A DNA stretch of 64,000 nt from assembly GCF_049651205.1 (NCBI RefSeq), contig NZ_JBASBR010000012.1, forward strand, positions 124,001 through 188,000, read 5' to 3'. The notes under the pieces are model-generated. The model had not been told where the DNA came from, ran no database searches, and saw nothing but the letters and a program-made list of their open reading frames with translations. Below, piece by piece: positions 56,002-64,000 of this stretch (within the stretch, counting starts at the first letter, position 1; every line of letters begins with the position of its first letter). A program made the position numbers and the translations under genes. Source of the stretch: Castellaniella sp049651205 (GTDB lineage Bacteria; Pseudomonadota; Gammaproteobacteria; Burkholderiales; Burkholderiaceae_B).

Positions 56002-56642
56002 TGGACGACACCGTACTGGCCTCCATGGCTCGCTGGCCCAATGTGCCAGCAGCCTTTGGCTGGCTGTCCTTATCGCCTCGCGGCCAGTGGTGCCTGCACC
56101 CCGCAGGCCAGGGCTGGGGGCATACAGAAACCGAGCCCGGCCAGCCGATTACCAACCCGCAAATCGTGACCTTTATCGGCCGCAACTATCAGTCCGACGA
56201 TACTGGCCGCTGGTTTTTTCAGAATGGTCCACAAAAAGTATATGTGCGCCTGGACGCGGCTCCCTGGATTCTCGAATTGCATCCCGGGCCAGACACCGGC
56301 CTGCATTGGCAAACCCATATAGGCCTGCCATATGGCCCCATCAAGCAGTGGTGGGTAGACGACAACGGCTATCTCTATGCACAGGCCCCGCAAGGCGCAG
56401 GACGCGTTCTGGATCGTGATCTCGCCCGGGCAGCAGAGGCGCTGGTGACGCTCGAGCACCAGACGCTGGCAGATTGCCTGGACACATTGCCCTCATTGCA
56501 AAGTCTGCAGACGCAGCCACTGGCGGTTGGTCTTGTTCCCGGGCCCCAGCCACTGTCTGGCATAAACATAGCACCTGTGGGATGGCTGCCCACCCAGGAA
56601 GTAGCCAAAACCCTGGGTTTTCAAGCACAGCCTGCCCCCTGA
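56001..56642 (+). CDS. DUF2946-type (by annotation) uncharacterised betaproteobacterial protein
   Basis: The 213-residue protein resembles a family common in Burkholderiales. The chain has MARWPNVPAAFGWLSLSPRGQW at the start, then FIGRNYQSDDTGRWFFQNGPQKVYV and a YVRLDAAPWILELH strand. I recall members annotated DUF2946, but cannot verify that name here. It looks soluble with a small beta-rich core; the C-terminal 60 residues are Pro/Gln-rich. It is coupled to the upstream 75-residue gene by a 1-nt overlap. Confidence 0.75.
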   Translation: MDDTVLASMARWPNVPAAFGWLSLSPRGQWCLHPAGQGWGHTETEPGQPITNPQIVTFIGRNYQSDDTGRWFFQNGPQKVYVRLDAAPWILELHPGPDTGLHWQTHIGLPYGPIKQWWVDDNGYLYAQAPQGAGRVLDRDLARAAEALVTLEHQTLADCLDTLPSLQSLQTQPLAVGLVPGPQPLSGINIAPVGWLPTQEVAKTLGFQAQPAP

Positions 56643-56708
56643 TTTCTCCGCGTCTACCCTCGTCTCGAGGTACTGCGCAAACCCGTGGCAAGCGGCTAAA
56701 ATCAGTTC

Positions 56709-57296
56709 ATGAATCAAACTGATCCCGCCTTCTACCATCCGGCTCCCCGTACACAGCAGTTCTGCTCTCAATGTGGCCACCGTCTCAGCCGCGAAACTCC
56801 ACCTGACGACAATCGTATCCGGGATCTTTGCACCCATTGCGGTGCGGTGCATTATCAAAATCCGCGCAACGTCGTGGGTATCGTGCCTGTTTTGCAAGAC
56901 CAGATCCTGCTCTGCCGGCGGGCCATCGAGCCCCGTTATGGCAAATGGACGCTCCCAGCGGGCTTTATGGAACTCGGAGAAACCACCGAGCAAGGCGCGA
57001 TACGTGAGAACCACGAAGAATCCGGCGCACGCGTCCAGGTGCGCTCTTTATTCACCGTGGTGGATGTGCCGTCTGTCAATCAGGTGCATTTCTTTTATCT
57101 GGCAGACGTCCTGGGCCCTCATCTGGCTCCAGGCCCCGAAACCCTCGAGGCCGGTTTTTTCAAGCTCGATGAGATCCCCTGGAACGACTTGGCGTTTCGC
57201 ACAGTCAGCACCACCATCGAACACTATCTCGAAGATCGGCCACAAGGCGTGTTTCCCACACATCATTACGCCATCGACCTGCGCTTTCCTGATTAG
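56709..57296 (+). CDS. Nudix hydrolase with N-terminal zinc ribbon
   Basis: The 195-residue protein has a zinc ribbon (FCSQCG...LCTHCG, residues 18-45) followed by a Nudix domain. The Nudix box is complete: GFMELGE, then REN-HEESGA (near residues 85-107), so it should cleave a nucleoside diphosphate linked to another group. The ribbon-plus-Nudix layout resembles NudC (NADH pyrophosphatase) and its relatives, but it lacks the SQPWPFPxS tail, making a broader ADP-ribose/NUDT14-type role possible. Confidence 0.9.
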   Translation: MNQTDPAFYHPAPRTQQFCSQCGHRLSRETPPDDNRIRDLCTHCGAVHYQNPRNVVGIVPVLQDQILLCRRAIEPRYGKWTLPAGFMELGETTEQGAIRENHEESGARVQVRSLFTVVDVPSVNQVHFFYLADVLGPHLAPGPETLEAGFFKLDEIPWNDLAFRTVSTTIEHYLEDRPQGVFPTHHYAIDLRFPD

Positions 57297-57331
57297 GCCG
57301 CGCAACCTCGTACATCAGCCGATACAGTGTC

Positions 57332-58150
57332 ATGTCGATTATCTGGGTAGACCCCAACACGCTCCTGCCTGAGATCAATCAAACCTCTCCCCGCGGACTG
57401 GTGGCAGCGGGGGCTGATTTATCGACCACACGGCTGCTTGAGGCATACCGCAAGGGGATATTTCCATGGTACGGCCCGGGTGAGCCCGTGCTCTGGTGGA
57501 GCCCGGATCCACGCATGCTGCTGATGTGCGGCGATTTTCATATCAGCCGCTCGCTGGCCAAACGCGTCCGCCAGTTTGATCGTCCTCCCCTACAGCCAAC
57601 CCACCCGGCCGGCCAAGCAGGCCTGGCCATCACACTAGACGCAGCATTTGATCAGGTCATTGCACACTGTGCACAACGCAGTTCACACCGGCTTGGCCTG
57701 GGCGCGGCCCGCCATACGCAACACTGGCCGGCACCCGCCGCACCACTACCAGGCGGCACCTGGATTACGCCCGATATCCGCCAGACCTACAGCGCATGGC
57801 ATCGCCTAGGATATGCCCACAGCGTGGAAACCTGGATCAATGGGCAACTGGCGGGCGGCTTATATGGTGTGTGTATTGGGCGCTGCTTTTTTGGTGAGTC
57901 GATGTTCAGCCTGGCCACAGACACCAGCAAGGTAGCGCTGGCATATCTGGTTCGGTTTCTGATGGCTCAGGGCATCCCCTGGATAGACTGCCAACAGGAA
58001 ACCCCTCATCTGGCCAGCCTGGGCGCACAAGCCATCTCCCGCGATGAATTCCTGAGCCGTCTGGCACAGGGGCGCGATGACACGCAGCTGCACTGGCCAT
58101 CTGGCCGCCTGACAGCCGATGGGCGCTTGATACCCCTGATCAAGCCTTGA
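57332..58150 (+). CDS. aat: Leucyl/phenylalanyl-tRNA--protein transferase
   Basis: Aat adds Leu or Phe from charged tRNA to N-terminal Arg/Lys of proteins, marking them for ClpAP degradation. The 272-residue chain has GIFPWYGPGEPVLWWSPDPR near residue 45, GHSVE-type YAHSVETW, and FGESMFSLATDTSKVAL with the closing LLPGIPWIDCQ-like segment. It is followed by bpt, another N-degron enzyme, as in many proteobacteria. The start at 57332 fits family length. Confidence 0.95.
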   Translation: MSIIWVDPNTLLPEINQTSPRGLVAAGADLSTTRLLEAYRKGIFPWYGPGEPVLWWSPDPRMLLMCGDFHISRSLAKRVRQFDRPPLQPTHPAGQAGLAITLDAAFDQVIAHCAQRSSHRLGLGAARHTQHWPAPAAPLPGGTWITPDIRQTYSAWHRLGYAHSVETWINGQLAGGLYGVCIGRCFFGESMFSLATDTSKVALAYLVRFLMAQGIPWIDCQQETPHLASLGAQAISRDEFLSRLAQGRDDTQLHWPSGRLTADGRLIPLIKP

Positions 58151-58211
58151 GCAACTGGTACAAGCAGTACGCACAGTGCCACAATGTAGGCAGAGGATAT
58201 GGGGCTATCTC

Positions 58212-58943
58212 ATGAGCAAACCCAGTGAGTCGATTTTCCGCCGCCTGCAGTTTTACACAACGGCCGCCTACCCCTGCAGCTACCTGCCGGGGCGTATGGC
58301 GCGATCCGAGGTGGCCGCACCCGCCCATCTGGTGGATGATGCTGCATATTCGCGCCTGATCGAACAAGGCTTCAGGCGCAGCGGCCTGTTTACCTACCGC
58401 CCTGCCTGCAACGGATGCAGGGCCTGCATTCCCCTGCGGGTGGATACTCAGCGGTTTGTCCGCAACCGTACCCAGCAAAAACTGTGGCGGCACATGCAGG
58501 AAGCACTTCGCGTGCAGCTGGCTCCGCTGCACTGGGATGCCAGCCACTTTGCGCTGTACCTGCGCTACCAGCAGCAGCGCCACCCGGGCGCGGGGATGGA
58601 TCAGGACGACCAGGCGCAGTACACGCAGTTTCTGCTTACCAGCCGGGTACACACCGAGATGGCAGAGTTTCATGATGCCGGCGGCCAACTGCGCATGGTG
58701 GCCATCATGGATTATCTCGACCACGGCCTGTCTGCTGTGTATACCTTTTATGATCCCGACTGGCATGGCAGCCTGGGCACCTATGGCATCCTGTGGCAAC
58801 TGGACTATTGCCGACGGCACCAATTGCCCTGGCTATACCTGGGCTATTGGATCGCCGAAAGCCGTAAAATGGCTTATAAGTCGCGGTTTCGCCCCCACCA
58901 GATTCTTCAGGATGGTGTGTGGGTCGAGCCCTCCGATCCCTGA
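58212..58943 (+). CDS. bpt: Aspartate/glutamate leucyltransferase Bpt
   Basis: Bpt transfers leucine to N-terminal Asp or Glu, the acidic arm of the N-degron pathway. The 243-residue chain carries the conserved cysteine-rich N-terminus (AYPCSYLP, PACNGCRACIPLRV) and the ATE C-terminal domain with LSAVYTFYDPDW, GTYGILWQL and YLGYWI..KMAYKSRF. The start at 58212 removes upstream codons that do not fit the family. It forms an N-degron pair with aat, 62 nt upstream, and pyrD follows. Confidence 0.95.
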   Translation: MSKPSESIFRRLQFYTTAAYPCSYLPGRMARSEVAAPAHLVDDAAYSRLIEQGFRRSGLFTYRPACNGCRACIPLRVDTQRFVRNRTQQKLWRHMQEALRVQLAPLHWDASHFALYLRYQQQRHPGAGMDQDDQAQYTQFLLTSRVHTEMAEFHDAGGQLRMVAIMDYLDHGLSAVYTFYDPDWHGSLGTYGILWQLDYCRRHQLPWLYLGYWIAESRKMAYKSRFRPHQILQDGVWVEPSDP

Positions 58944-58966
58944 TGTCCTGAATCCCCCGGATACCC

Positions 58967-60016
58967 ATGTCTCTTTTGTTCAACGCCTATCCACTGGCCC
59001 GTGCCGCACTCTTCTCCATGGACCCCGAACAGGCGCACGAACACACGCTACGCGCCCTGCAGCACAGCCATCAGTGCACCCTCACGCGGCTGCTGTCGGC
59101 CACCGCACAACCTACGCTGCCGCGCACTGTGATGGGTTTGCCCCTGCGCAACCCCATTGGCCTGGCAGCCGGGCTGGACAAAAACGGTGCCTATATCGAT
59201 GCGTTGGCCGCACTGGGCTTTGGTTTCATCGAGGTGGGCACCGTGACACCGCGTGCTCAACCAGGCAATCCCAAGCCACGCATGTTTCGCCTGCCCCGGG
59301 CCCGCTGCCTGATCAACCGCATGGGCTTTAACAACAACGGGCTGGACACCTTTATTGCCAACGTAAAGCGCAGCCAATGGCGCAGCAAAGGCGGCATCCT
59401 GGGATTAAACATCGGCAAAAACGCAGCCACTCCCATCGAACACGCGGTAGACGACTACCTGCGCTGTCTGGACGGTGTGTACCCGCATGCCGACTACATC
59501 ACCATCAATATTTCATCCCCCAACACAAAAAACCTGCGCAGCCTGCAAAGCCACAATGCGCTGGATGCCTTGCTGGCCGCATTGCAATCCCGCCGCCAGC
59601 AACTGGCCGAGGCCCACAAGTGCATGCGCCCCCTAGTGGTAAAAATCGCACCCGACCTCCTGGCCGACGAAATCACTGCGGTGGGCCAGCTGATCAGCCA
59701 TCACGGCATCGATGGCGTCATTGCCACCAACACCACACTATCGCGCGATGCCGTACGTGGCTTGCCACACGAAGACGAAGCCGGGGGGCTTTCGGGCCCA
59801 CCCGTGCACGCGATGTCGCTGGTGGTGATTCGTCAATTGCGCCAGCAACTGGGCGACAAGGTGGCAATCATTGGCGTGGGCGGGATCGAATCCGGCCAGC
59901 AAGCGATTGAAAAAATCCAGGCAGGAGCCGATGCCGTACAGCTGTATACCGGACTTATCTACCGAGGCCCGGCACTGATTCGCGAGTGCGTACAGGCACT
60001 AGACCCCCTGTATTAA
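58967..60016 (+). CDS. pyrD: Dihydroorotate dehydrogenase (quinone), class 2
   Basis: PyrD oxidises dihydroorotate to orotate for pyrimidine synthesis, passing electrons to quinone at the inner membrane. The 349-residue chain is class 2: MDPEQAHEHTL helical N-terminal extension, NPIGLAAGLDKNG, the GFGFIEVGTVTP strand, FNNNGLD, ISSPNTKNLRSLQ with the catalytic serine (class 2 uses Ser), GLSGPPV, GVGGIESG and LYTGLIYRGP. It ends 11 nt before the convergent RND gene's stop. Confidence 0.96.
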   Translation: MSLLFNAYPLARAALFSMDPEQAHEHTLRALQHSHQCTLTRLLSATAQPTLPRTVMGLPLRNPIGLAAGLDKNGAYIDALAALGFGFIEVGTVTPRAQPGNPKPRMFRLPRARCLINRMGFNNNGLDTFIANVKRSQWRSKGGILGLNIGKNAATPIEHAVDDYLRCLDGVYPHADYITINISSPNTKNLRSLQSHNALDALLAALQSRRQQLAEAHKCMRPLVVKIAPDLLADEITAVGQLISHHGIDGVIATNTTLSRDAVRGLPHEDEAGGLSGPPVHAMSLVVIRQLRQQLGDKVAIIGVGGIESGQQAIEKIQAGADAVQLYTGLIYRGPALIRECVQALDPLY

Positions 60017-60027
60017 TAGGCTGCCCC

Positions 60028-60052
60028 TCAGGCCACGCGATGAGTGGCCTGA
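60028..60052. terminator. Hairpin between pyrD and the RND gene
   Basis: TCAGGCCAC (60028-60036) pairs with GTGGCCTGA (60044-60052). It overlaps the last codons of the minus-strand RND gene and may be a shared terminator, but no T run is present. Confidence 0.4.
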
Positions 60053-63000
60053 CGACGCGCCCGCAGACGCCGCGCCTGCTTAAGCGCCCGCCCCCGCACG
60101 TAGTGATGATGAGCGCGATCCAGATACAGATACACCACGGGCGTGGTGTACAGGGTAAGCACCTGAGACAAGATCAAGCCACCCACCATGGTGTAGCCCA
60201 GGGGCTGGCGCAACTCTGATCCGGCCCCCGAACCCAGCATCAGCGGCAGGCCGGCAAACAGGGCACATAAGGTGGTCATGAGGATCGGACGAAACCGCAG
60301 AAGGCAGGCCTGGTAAATGGCTTCTCTGGGCGAAAGCCCCTGCTCACGCTCTGCCACGATGGCAAAGTCGATCAGCAAAATGCCGTTTTTCTTTACGATA
60401 CCAATCAGCAACAGGACCCCAATCAGGGCAATCACACTGAAATCCATGCCGCTGATCATCAAAATCAGCAAGGCCCCCACACCGGCTGCCGGCAAGGTAG
60501 ACAGAATGGTAAGCGGGTGGATATAGCTTTCGTAGAGCAGGCCTAGCACGATGTACACCGCAATCAACGCAGCGGCAATCAGATAAGGCTGCGTGGCGAG
60601 AGACTCCTGAAACGCCTGGGCAGTGCCCTGAAATGCGCCTTGAACAGAAATAGGCACTGCCATTTCAGTCTGTGCCTCCTGGATGGCATCCACCGCCTGC
60701 CCCAACGAATACCCACTGGCCAGGTTGAACGAGATGGTTACCGCTGGAAACTGCCCCTGGTGATTGATGGACAGATAGCCCGTCTTCGAGGTATCTACCG
60801 TTACCAGGCTGGATAACGGTACTTGTTGGCCCGTGAGCGGCGAGCTGATATACAGGCGCGAGAACACATCGGGATCACGCTGCCATTGCGGCGTAATCTC
60901 GAGCACTACGTTATAGCTGTTGATCTGGGTAAAGAACTGCGCCACCTGGCGCTGGCCCAGTGCATCATAGATGGTGCTGTCGATCATGGCGGGGGTGATG
61001 CCAAACATGGCCGCCCGGGCGCGGTCGATCGTGACAACCGCCGTACTGGCACCATTTTGCTGATCGGTCGCCAGATCAGTGAGTGGTGCCAGGGTACGAA
61101 ACCGTTCAAGCAGCCGTGGGGCCCAGATATTAAGCTCGTCCAGGTTGGCGCTGGTAAGGGTGTACTGATATTGCGTACGCGACAGGCGCCCACCGACGTT
61201 GATGTCCTGCCCGGCCTGCATGAACAGGCGCACACCCGGCACTCGGGCCAACTGCGGGTTCAGGCGCCGGATAACTTCGTCGGCCGTTGCCGTGCGCCCC
61301 TGGCTGCGTGGTGTGAGGCTAATGAAAAACCGCCCGGTATTAAACGTAGGGGCATTGCTGGTCATGCCAAACCCTGTGATATCCGGGTCTTGCCGCAGGA
61401 CATCCGCCAGCGCCATCATGCGTTCATTCATGGCCTCAAAAGAACTGTCTTGCCCCGATTCAGCAATCCCAAAAATCGTGCCGGTATCCTGCTGCGGAAA
61501 AAACCCTTTGGGGATCACGATCAGCAAGGCCACAGAAGCCGCCAGCGTCAGTAAAAACACGCAAAGCGTGGCAAAGGCGTGATTCAGCACCACATCCAAA
61601 GACCGGCGATAAGCCCCCAGCAGCCGATCAAAACCTGTCTCAAAGATCTGGTACAAGCGGCCATGCCGCCCGGGTGGCTGCTGACGCAAAAAACGCGAAC
61701 ACAGCATCGGCGTCAGGGTAAGGGTCACCAGCACCGAGATGCCGATGGTCATGACCACCGTGACGGCAAACTCGCGAAACAGGCGCCCCACAATGCCCCC
61801 CATAAGCAGCAGGGGGATAAACACGGCCATCAATGACACGGAAATCGAGATAATTGTGAAACCAATTTCCTGGGCCCCTCGCACTGCCGCCTCAAAGGGC
61901 CGCATGCCTTCCTCGATGTGACGCCAGATGTTTTCCAGCATGACCACGGCATCATCAATGATGAAGCCCACCGAAATGGTGAGCGCCATGAGGGACAGGT
62001 TATCCAGGCTGTAGCCTGCCAGATACATCAGCGCGAAGGTACCCATCAACACCAGCGGCACGGCCACACTGGCAATCAGCGTACCCGCCACATTGCGCAA
62101 AAACATGAATATCACCAGCACTACCAAGGCGATGGACAACAGCAGCGTAAATTCCACCTCGTGCACGGAGGCCTGGATATTTTGGGTACGATCGATTAGG
62201 GTGCTGACGTGAATGCTGGCCGGCATGGATGCCATCAACTTTGGCATCTCGGCCTTGATGCGTGCCACGGTATCGATCACATTGGCACCGGGCTGTTTGG
62301 TCACCCCCACCACCAAAGACCGCCCATCCAGTGCCACGTCTCCGGGCTGCGCGCCTTTTCCGGCAAAGGCCCAGGCGGCCTGCTTGGTGTCCTCCGGGCC
62401 TGGGATAGCCTGCCCGATATCCCGGATCCTGACAGGTGCCCCATTGCGCCAGGCCACAATCGCATCGTTCCAGTGCTCGACACTGAGCAATTGGTCGTTG
62501 GTATAGATGGTGTAGCTTTGCCGCGCCCCGTCTACGGTGCCCTTGGGCTGATTGACCGTAGTGCTGGCCAGCACGCCTCGGATGGATTCAAGATCAAGCC
62601 CCAGTGCGGAAATTTTCTGGGGATCGATCTGTACTCGAATTGCGGGCTTTTGTTGCCCGAAGATATTGACCTGGCCCACGCCTTCAACACGTGAGAGCTG
62701 TTGCGCCAGGATGTTGTCTGTGTAGTCGTTGACCACCGTGATGGGCAATACATCTGATTGCACCGACAGGATCAGGATGGAAAAGTCAGCCGGGTTGACC
62801 TTGCGAAACGTAGGCGGGCTAGGCATATTGGCAGGCAGTTGCCGCGCGGCAGACGCAATTGCTGTCTGCACGTCCAGGGCAGCACCATCAATGTTGCGAT
62901 CCAGATCAAACTGCAAGGTGATGCGCGACTCTCCCAATGCATTTTGCGAGCTCATCTGCACTAGGCCGGGAATCGTCGAAAACTGACGTTCCAGAGGCTG

Positions 63001-63192
63001 AGCCACGCTGGTTGCCATGGTTTCCGGATTACCGCCGGGCAATTTAGCGGTGACCTGGATGGTGGGAAAGTCTACCTGGGGCAAAGGCGCCACAGGCAAC
63101 AAAGAGAAAACCGCCAGCCCCACCAAAAACAGGGCTAGCGCCAGCAGCGAGGTGCCAATGGGACGCTGAATAAACGAAGTCGAGAACTTCAT
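60028..63192 (-). CDS. RND efflux pump inner-membrane transporter (MdtB/MdtC-like)
   Basis: This 1054-residue protein belongs to the hydrophobe/amphiphile efflux family of RND transporters. It shows 12 helices with two large periplasmic loops, duplicated halves, VPLVLMGTFALMYLAGYSLDNLSLMALTISVGFIIDDAVVMLENI in helix 4 (with the proton-relay aspartates), and the second-half VIALIGVLLLIGIVKKNGILLIDFA. The sequence is closer to MdtC/MdtB than to AcrB. Only one RND gene follows the membrane-fusion gene here, whereas E. coli mdtABC has two. Substrates unknown. Confidence 0.93.
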   Translation of the reverse strand: MKFSTSFIQRPIGTSLLALALFLVGLAVFSLLPVAPLPQVDFPTIQVTAKLPGGNPETMATSVAQPLERQFSTIPGLVQMSSQNALGESRITLQFDLDRNIDGAALDVQTAIASAARQLPANMPSPPTFRKVNPADFSILILSVQSDVLPITVVNDYTDNILAQQLSRVEGVGQVNIFGQQKPAIRVQIDPQKISALGLDLESIRGVLASTTVNQPKGTVDGARQSYTIYTNDQLLSVEHWNDAIVAWRNGAPVRIRDIGQAIPGPEDTKQAAWAFAGKGAQPGDVALDGRSLVVGVTKQPGANVIDTVARIKAEMPKLMASMPASIHVSTLIDRTQNIQASVHEVEFTLLLSIALVVLVIFMFLRNVAGTLIASVAVPLVLMGTFALMYLAGYSLDNLSLMALTISVGFIIDDAVVMLENIWRHIEEGMRPFEAAVRGAQEIGFTIISISVSLMAVFIPLLLMGGIVGRLFREFAVTVVMTIGISVLVTLTLTPMLCSRFLRQQPPGRHGRLYQIFETGFDRLLGAYRRSLDVVLNHAFATLCVFLLTLAASVALLIVIPKGFFPQQDTGTIFGIAESGQDSSFEAMNERMMALADVLRQDPDITGFGMTSNAPTFNTGRFFISLTPRSQGRTATADEVIRRLNPQLARVPGVRLFMQAGQDINVGGRLSRTQYQYTLTSANLDELNIWAPRLLERFRTLAPLTDLATDQQNGASTAVVTIDRARAAMFGITPAMIDSTIYDALGQRQVAQFFTQINSYNVVLEITPQWQRDPDVFSRLYISSPLTGQQVPLSSLVTVDTSKTGYLSINHQGQFPAVTISFNLASGYSLGQAVDAIQEAQTEMAVPISVQGAFQGTAQAFQESLATQPYLIAAALIAVYIVLGLLYESYIHPLTILSTLPAAGVGALLILMISGMDFSVIALIGVLLLIGIVKKNGILLIDFAIVAEREQGLSPREAIYQACLLRFRPILMTTLCALFAGLPLMLGSGAGSELRQPLGYTMVGGLILSQVLTLYTTPVVYLYLDRAHHHYVRGRALKQARRLRARRQATHRVA

Positions 63193-63203
63193 GCCCGGCC
63201 CCG

Positions 63204-64000
63204 TCAGGATGCCGCCGGCGCGGTTGCCTGGGAGGCAGCCGGCTTGTGGTCGGCGGATTCCGGCTGAATCTCGGCGATTCGCGCGCCGGGATGCAGCCGA
63301 TATTGCCCATCAGTCACCACACGATCCTCAGCCGCAAGGCCTTGCTCGATGACACTGAAACCATCCTGGCTGAATGCCACCTGCACGGCTTGTGCCCGTA
63401 CAGTGTTATCCGCCGACACCACATACACAAACAGGCCCTGAGCACCCCGCTGCACTGCGGCGTCGGGTACCGTCAGTGCGTGCTTACGCACGCCCAAAAC
63501 CAGCCGCACATCCACCGCTTGGCCAGGCCACAACACTGCATCCGGATTATCAAACCTGGCCTTGAGGCGCAACGTGCCACTGCTGGTGTCTACCTGGTTA
63601 TCCACCAGCACTAGATGCCCCTCTTTCAGCACACCAGACTGCCCACGCGGCAGCACTTGCACCTTGATTGCTGGTTGAGCAGCATCCAGGGCGTCAGCGC
63701 CCTTCAAGGCAGCCTGGATCTGTGCGTATTCGGTATCCGGCACGGTAAAGTTGATGGCAATGGGGTCTGTCTGGTTGATAACCACCAGCCCCTGGCCATC
63801 CGCCGCCCGAACAAGATTACCAGGATCCACCAGCCGGGCCCCTGTGCGTCCGGCAAACGGCGCCACAATCCGGGTGTAATCCAGCTGTACCCTGGCGGCT
63901 TGCACTTGTGCATCATCCGCCTGCACGATGGCTTGCAAGGTTGCTACCTGCGCACGTTGCGTATCCAGAGTCTGGCGATTGATGGCAGACTGGCGGGCCA
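63204..64000 (-). CDS. RND efflux membrane-fusion protein (MdtA-like), 5' end outside window
   Basis: This is the C-terminal 265 codons of a periplasmic adaptor that links the RND pump to an outer-membrane channel. The visible part contains the end of a coiled-coil hairpin (QTLDTQRAQVATLQAIVQADDAQVQAARVQLDYTRIVAPF), the lipoyl half-motif GRTGARLVDPGN and beta-barrel strands with WPGQAVDVRL, then a Pro/Ala-rich tail. The frame is open to position 64000, so the start lies beyond the window. It precedes the RND gene by 11 nt. Confidence 0.92.
   Translation of the reverse strand, partial: ARQSAINRQTLDTQRAQVATLQAIVQADDAQVQAARVQLDYTRIVAPFAGRTGARLVDPGNLVRAADGQGLVVINQTDPIAINFTVPDTEYAQIQAALKGADALDAAQPAIKVQVLPRGQSGVLKEGHLVLVDNQVDTSSGTLRLKARFDNPDAVLWPGQAVDVRLVLGVRKHALTVPDAAVQRGAQGLFVYVVSADNTVRAQAVQVAFSQDGFSVIEQGLAAEDRVVTDGQYRLHPGARIAEIQPESADHKPAASQATAPAAS

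Noticed and set aside
1..64000. CRISPR array, insertion sequence or rRNA genes
   Set aside because: No regularly spaced repeats, transposase genes with terminal repeats, or rRNA segments were seen.

Overview
The window looks like chromosomal DNA of a betaproteobacterium, most likely Burkholderiales, family Alcaligenaceae (Bordetella/Advenella/Pusillimonas type). The basis is the protein families and gene order: ftsK-lolA-rarA-serS diverging from trxB, hrcA diverging from nadK-recN, grpE-dnaK-dnaJ, fur diverging from bamE, and aat-bpt-pyrD. Most of it is dense housekeeping sequence with short intergenic gaps. I see no CRISPR array, rRNA or intact insertion sequence.

Layout. 1-1020: a decayed lysozyme-like gene fragment, a cold-shock gene with its terminator, and tRNA-Ser(CGA). 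1153-9674: serS, a HutD-like gene, rarA, lolA and ftsK, then divergent trxB, a Smr-domain gene and an EmrE-like pump gene ending in a strong terminator. 9786-17347: an accessory stretch with a tandem-GAF GGDEF/EAL protein, a two-gene module (MazG-like pyrophosphohydrolase plus a GIY-YIG / DUF2075 ATPase / S24-peptidase fusion), an 8-oxoguanine deaminase-type hydrolase and a purine/uracil permease broken by two internal deletions. 17426-25378: two universal stress proteins, a CigR-like protein, tehB, icd, a DUF1841 gene, two small cytochromes c, and a MoxR/VWA pair. 25396-30935: an omega-amino-acid (beta-alanine) catabolic cluster with transaminase, MocR, LysR and mmsA. 31076-44577: an M16 protease, dnaJ-dnaK-grpE behind a heat-shock promoter, hrcA, nadK-recN, fur, bamE, dapB, murB. 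44649-49311: tRNA-Gly and a four-gene sugar-type ABC importer. 49629-64000: an orphan gene, dedA, a PAP2 phosphatase, yhhQ behind an apparent preQ1-I riboswitch, a small lipoprotein, a metallophosphoesterase, tRNA-Cys, an M20 peptidase, two uncharacterised genes, a Nudix hydrolase, aat, bpt, pyrD, and an RND efflux pair cut by the window end.

The strongest candidate for something undescribed is the pair at 12506-15015. The large protein joins a GIY-YIG nuclease-like domain, a DUF2075 ATPase and a LexA/UmuD-like C-terminal domain with Ser631, Lys676 and an Ala595-Gly596 bond at the spacing expected for self-cleavage. It is translationally coupled (ATGA) to a MazG-like NTP pyrophosphohydrolase. 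This suggests a damage-responsive, possibly anti-phage, system. Other leads are the translational preQ1-I riboswitch at yhhQ, the twice-deleted permease, the lysozyme relic at the left edge, and exact repeats in two catabolic regulatory regions.
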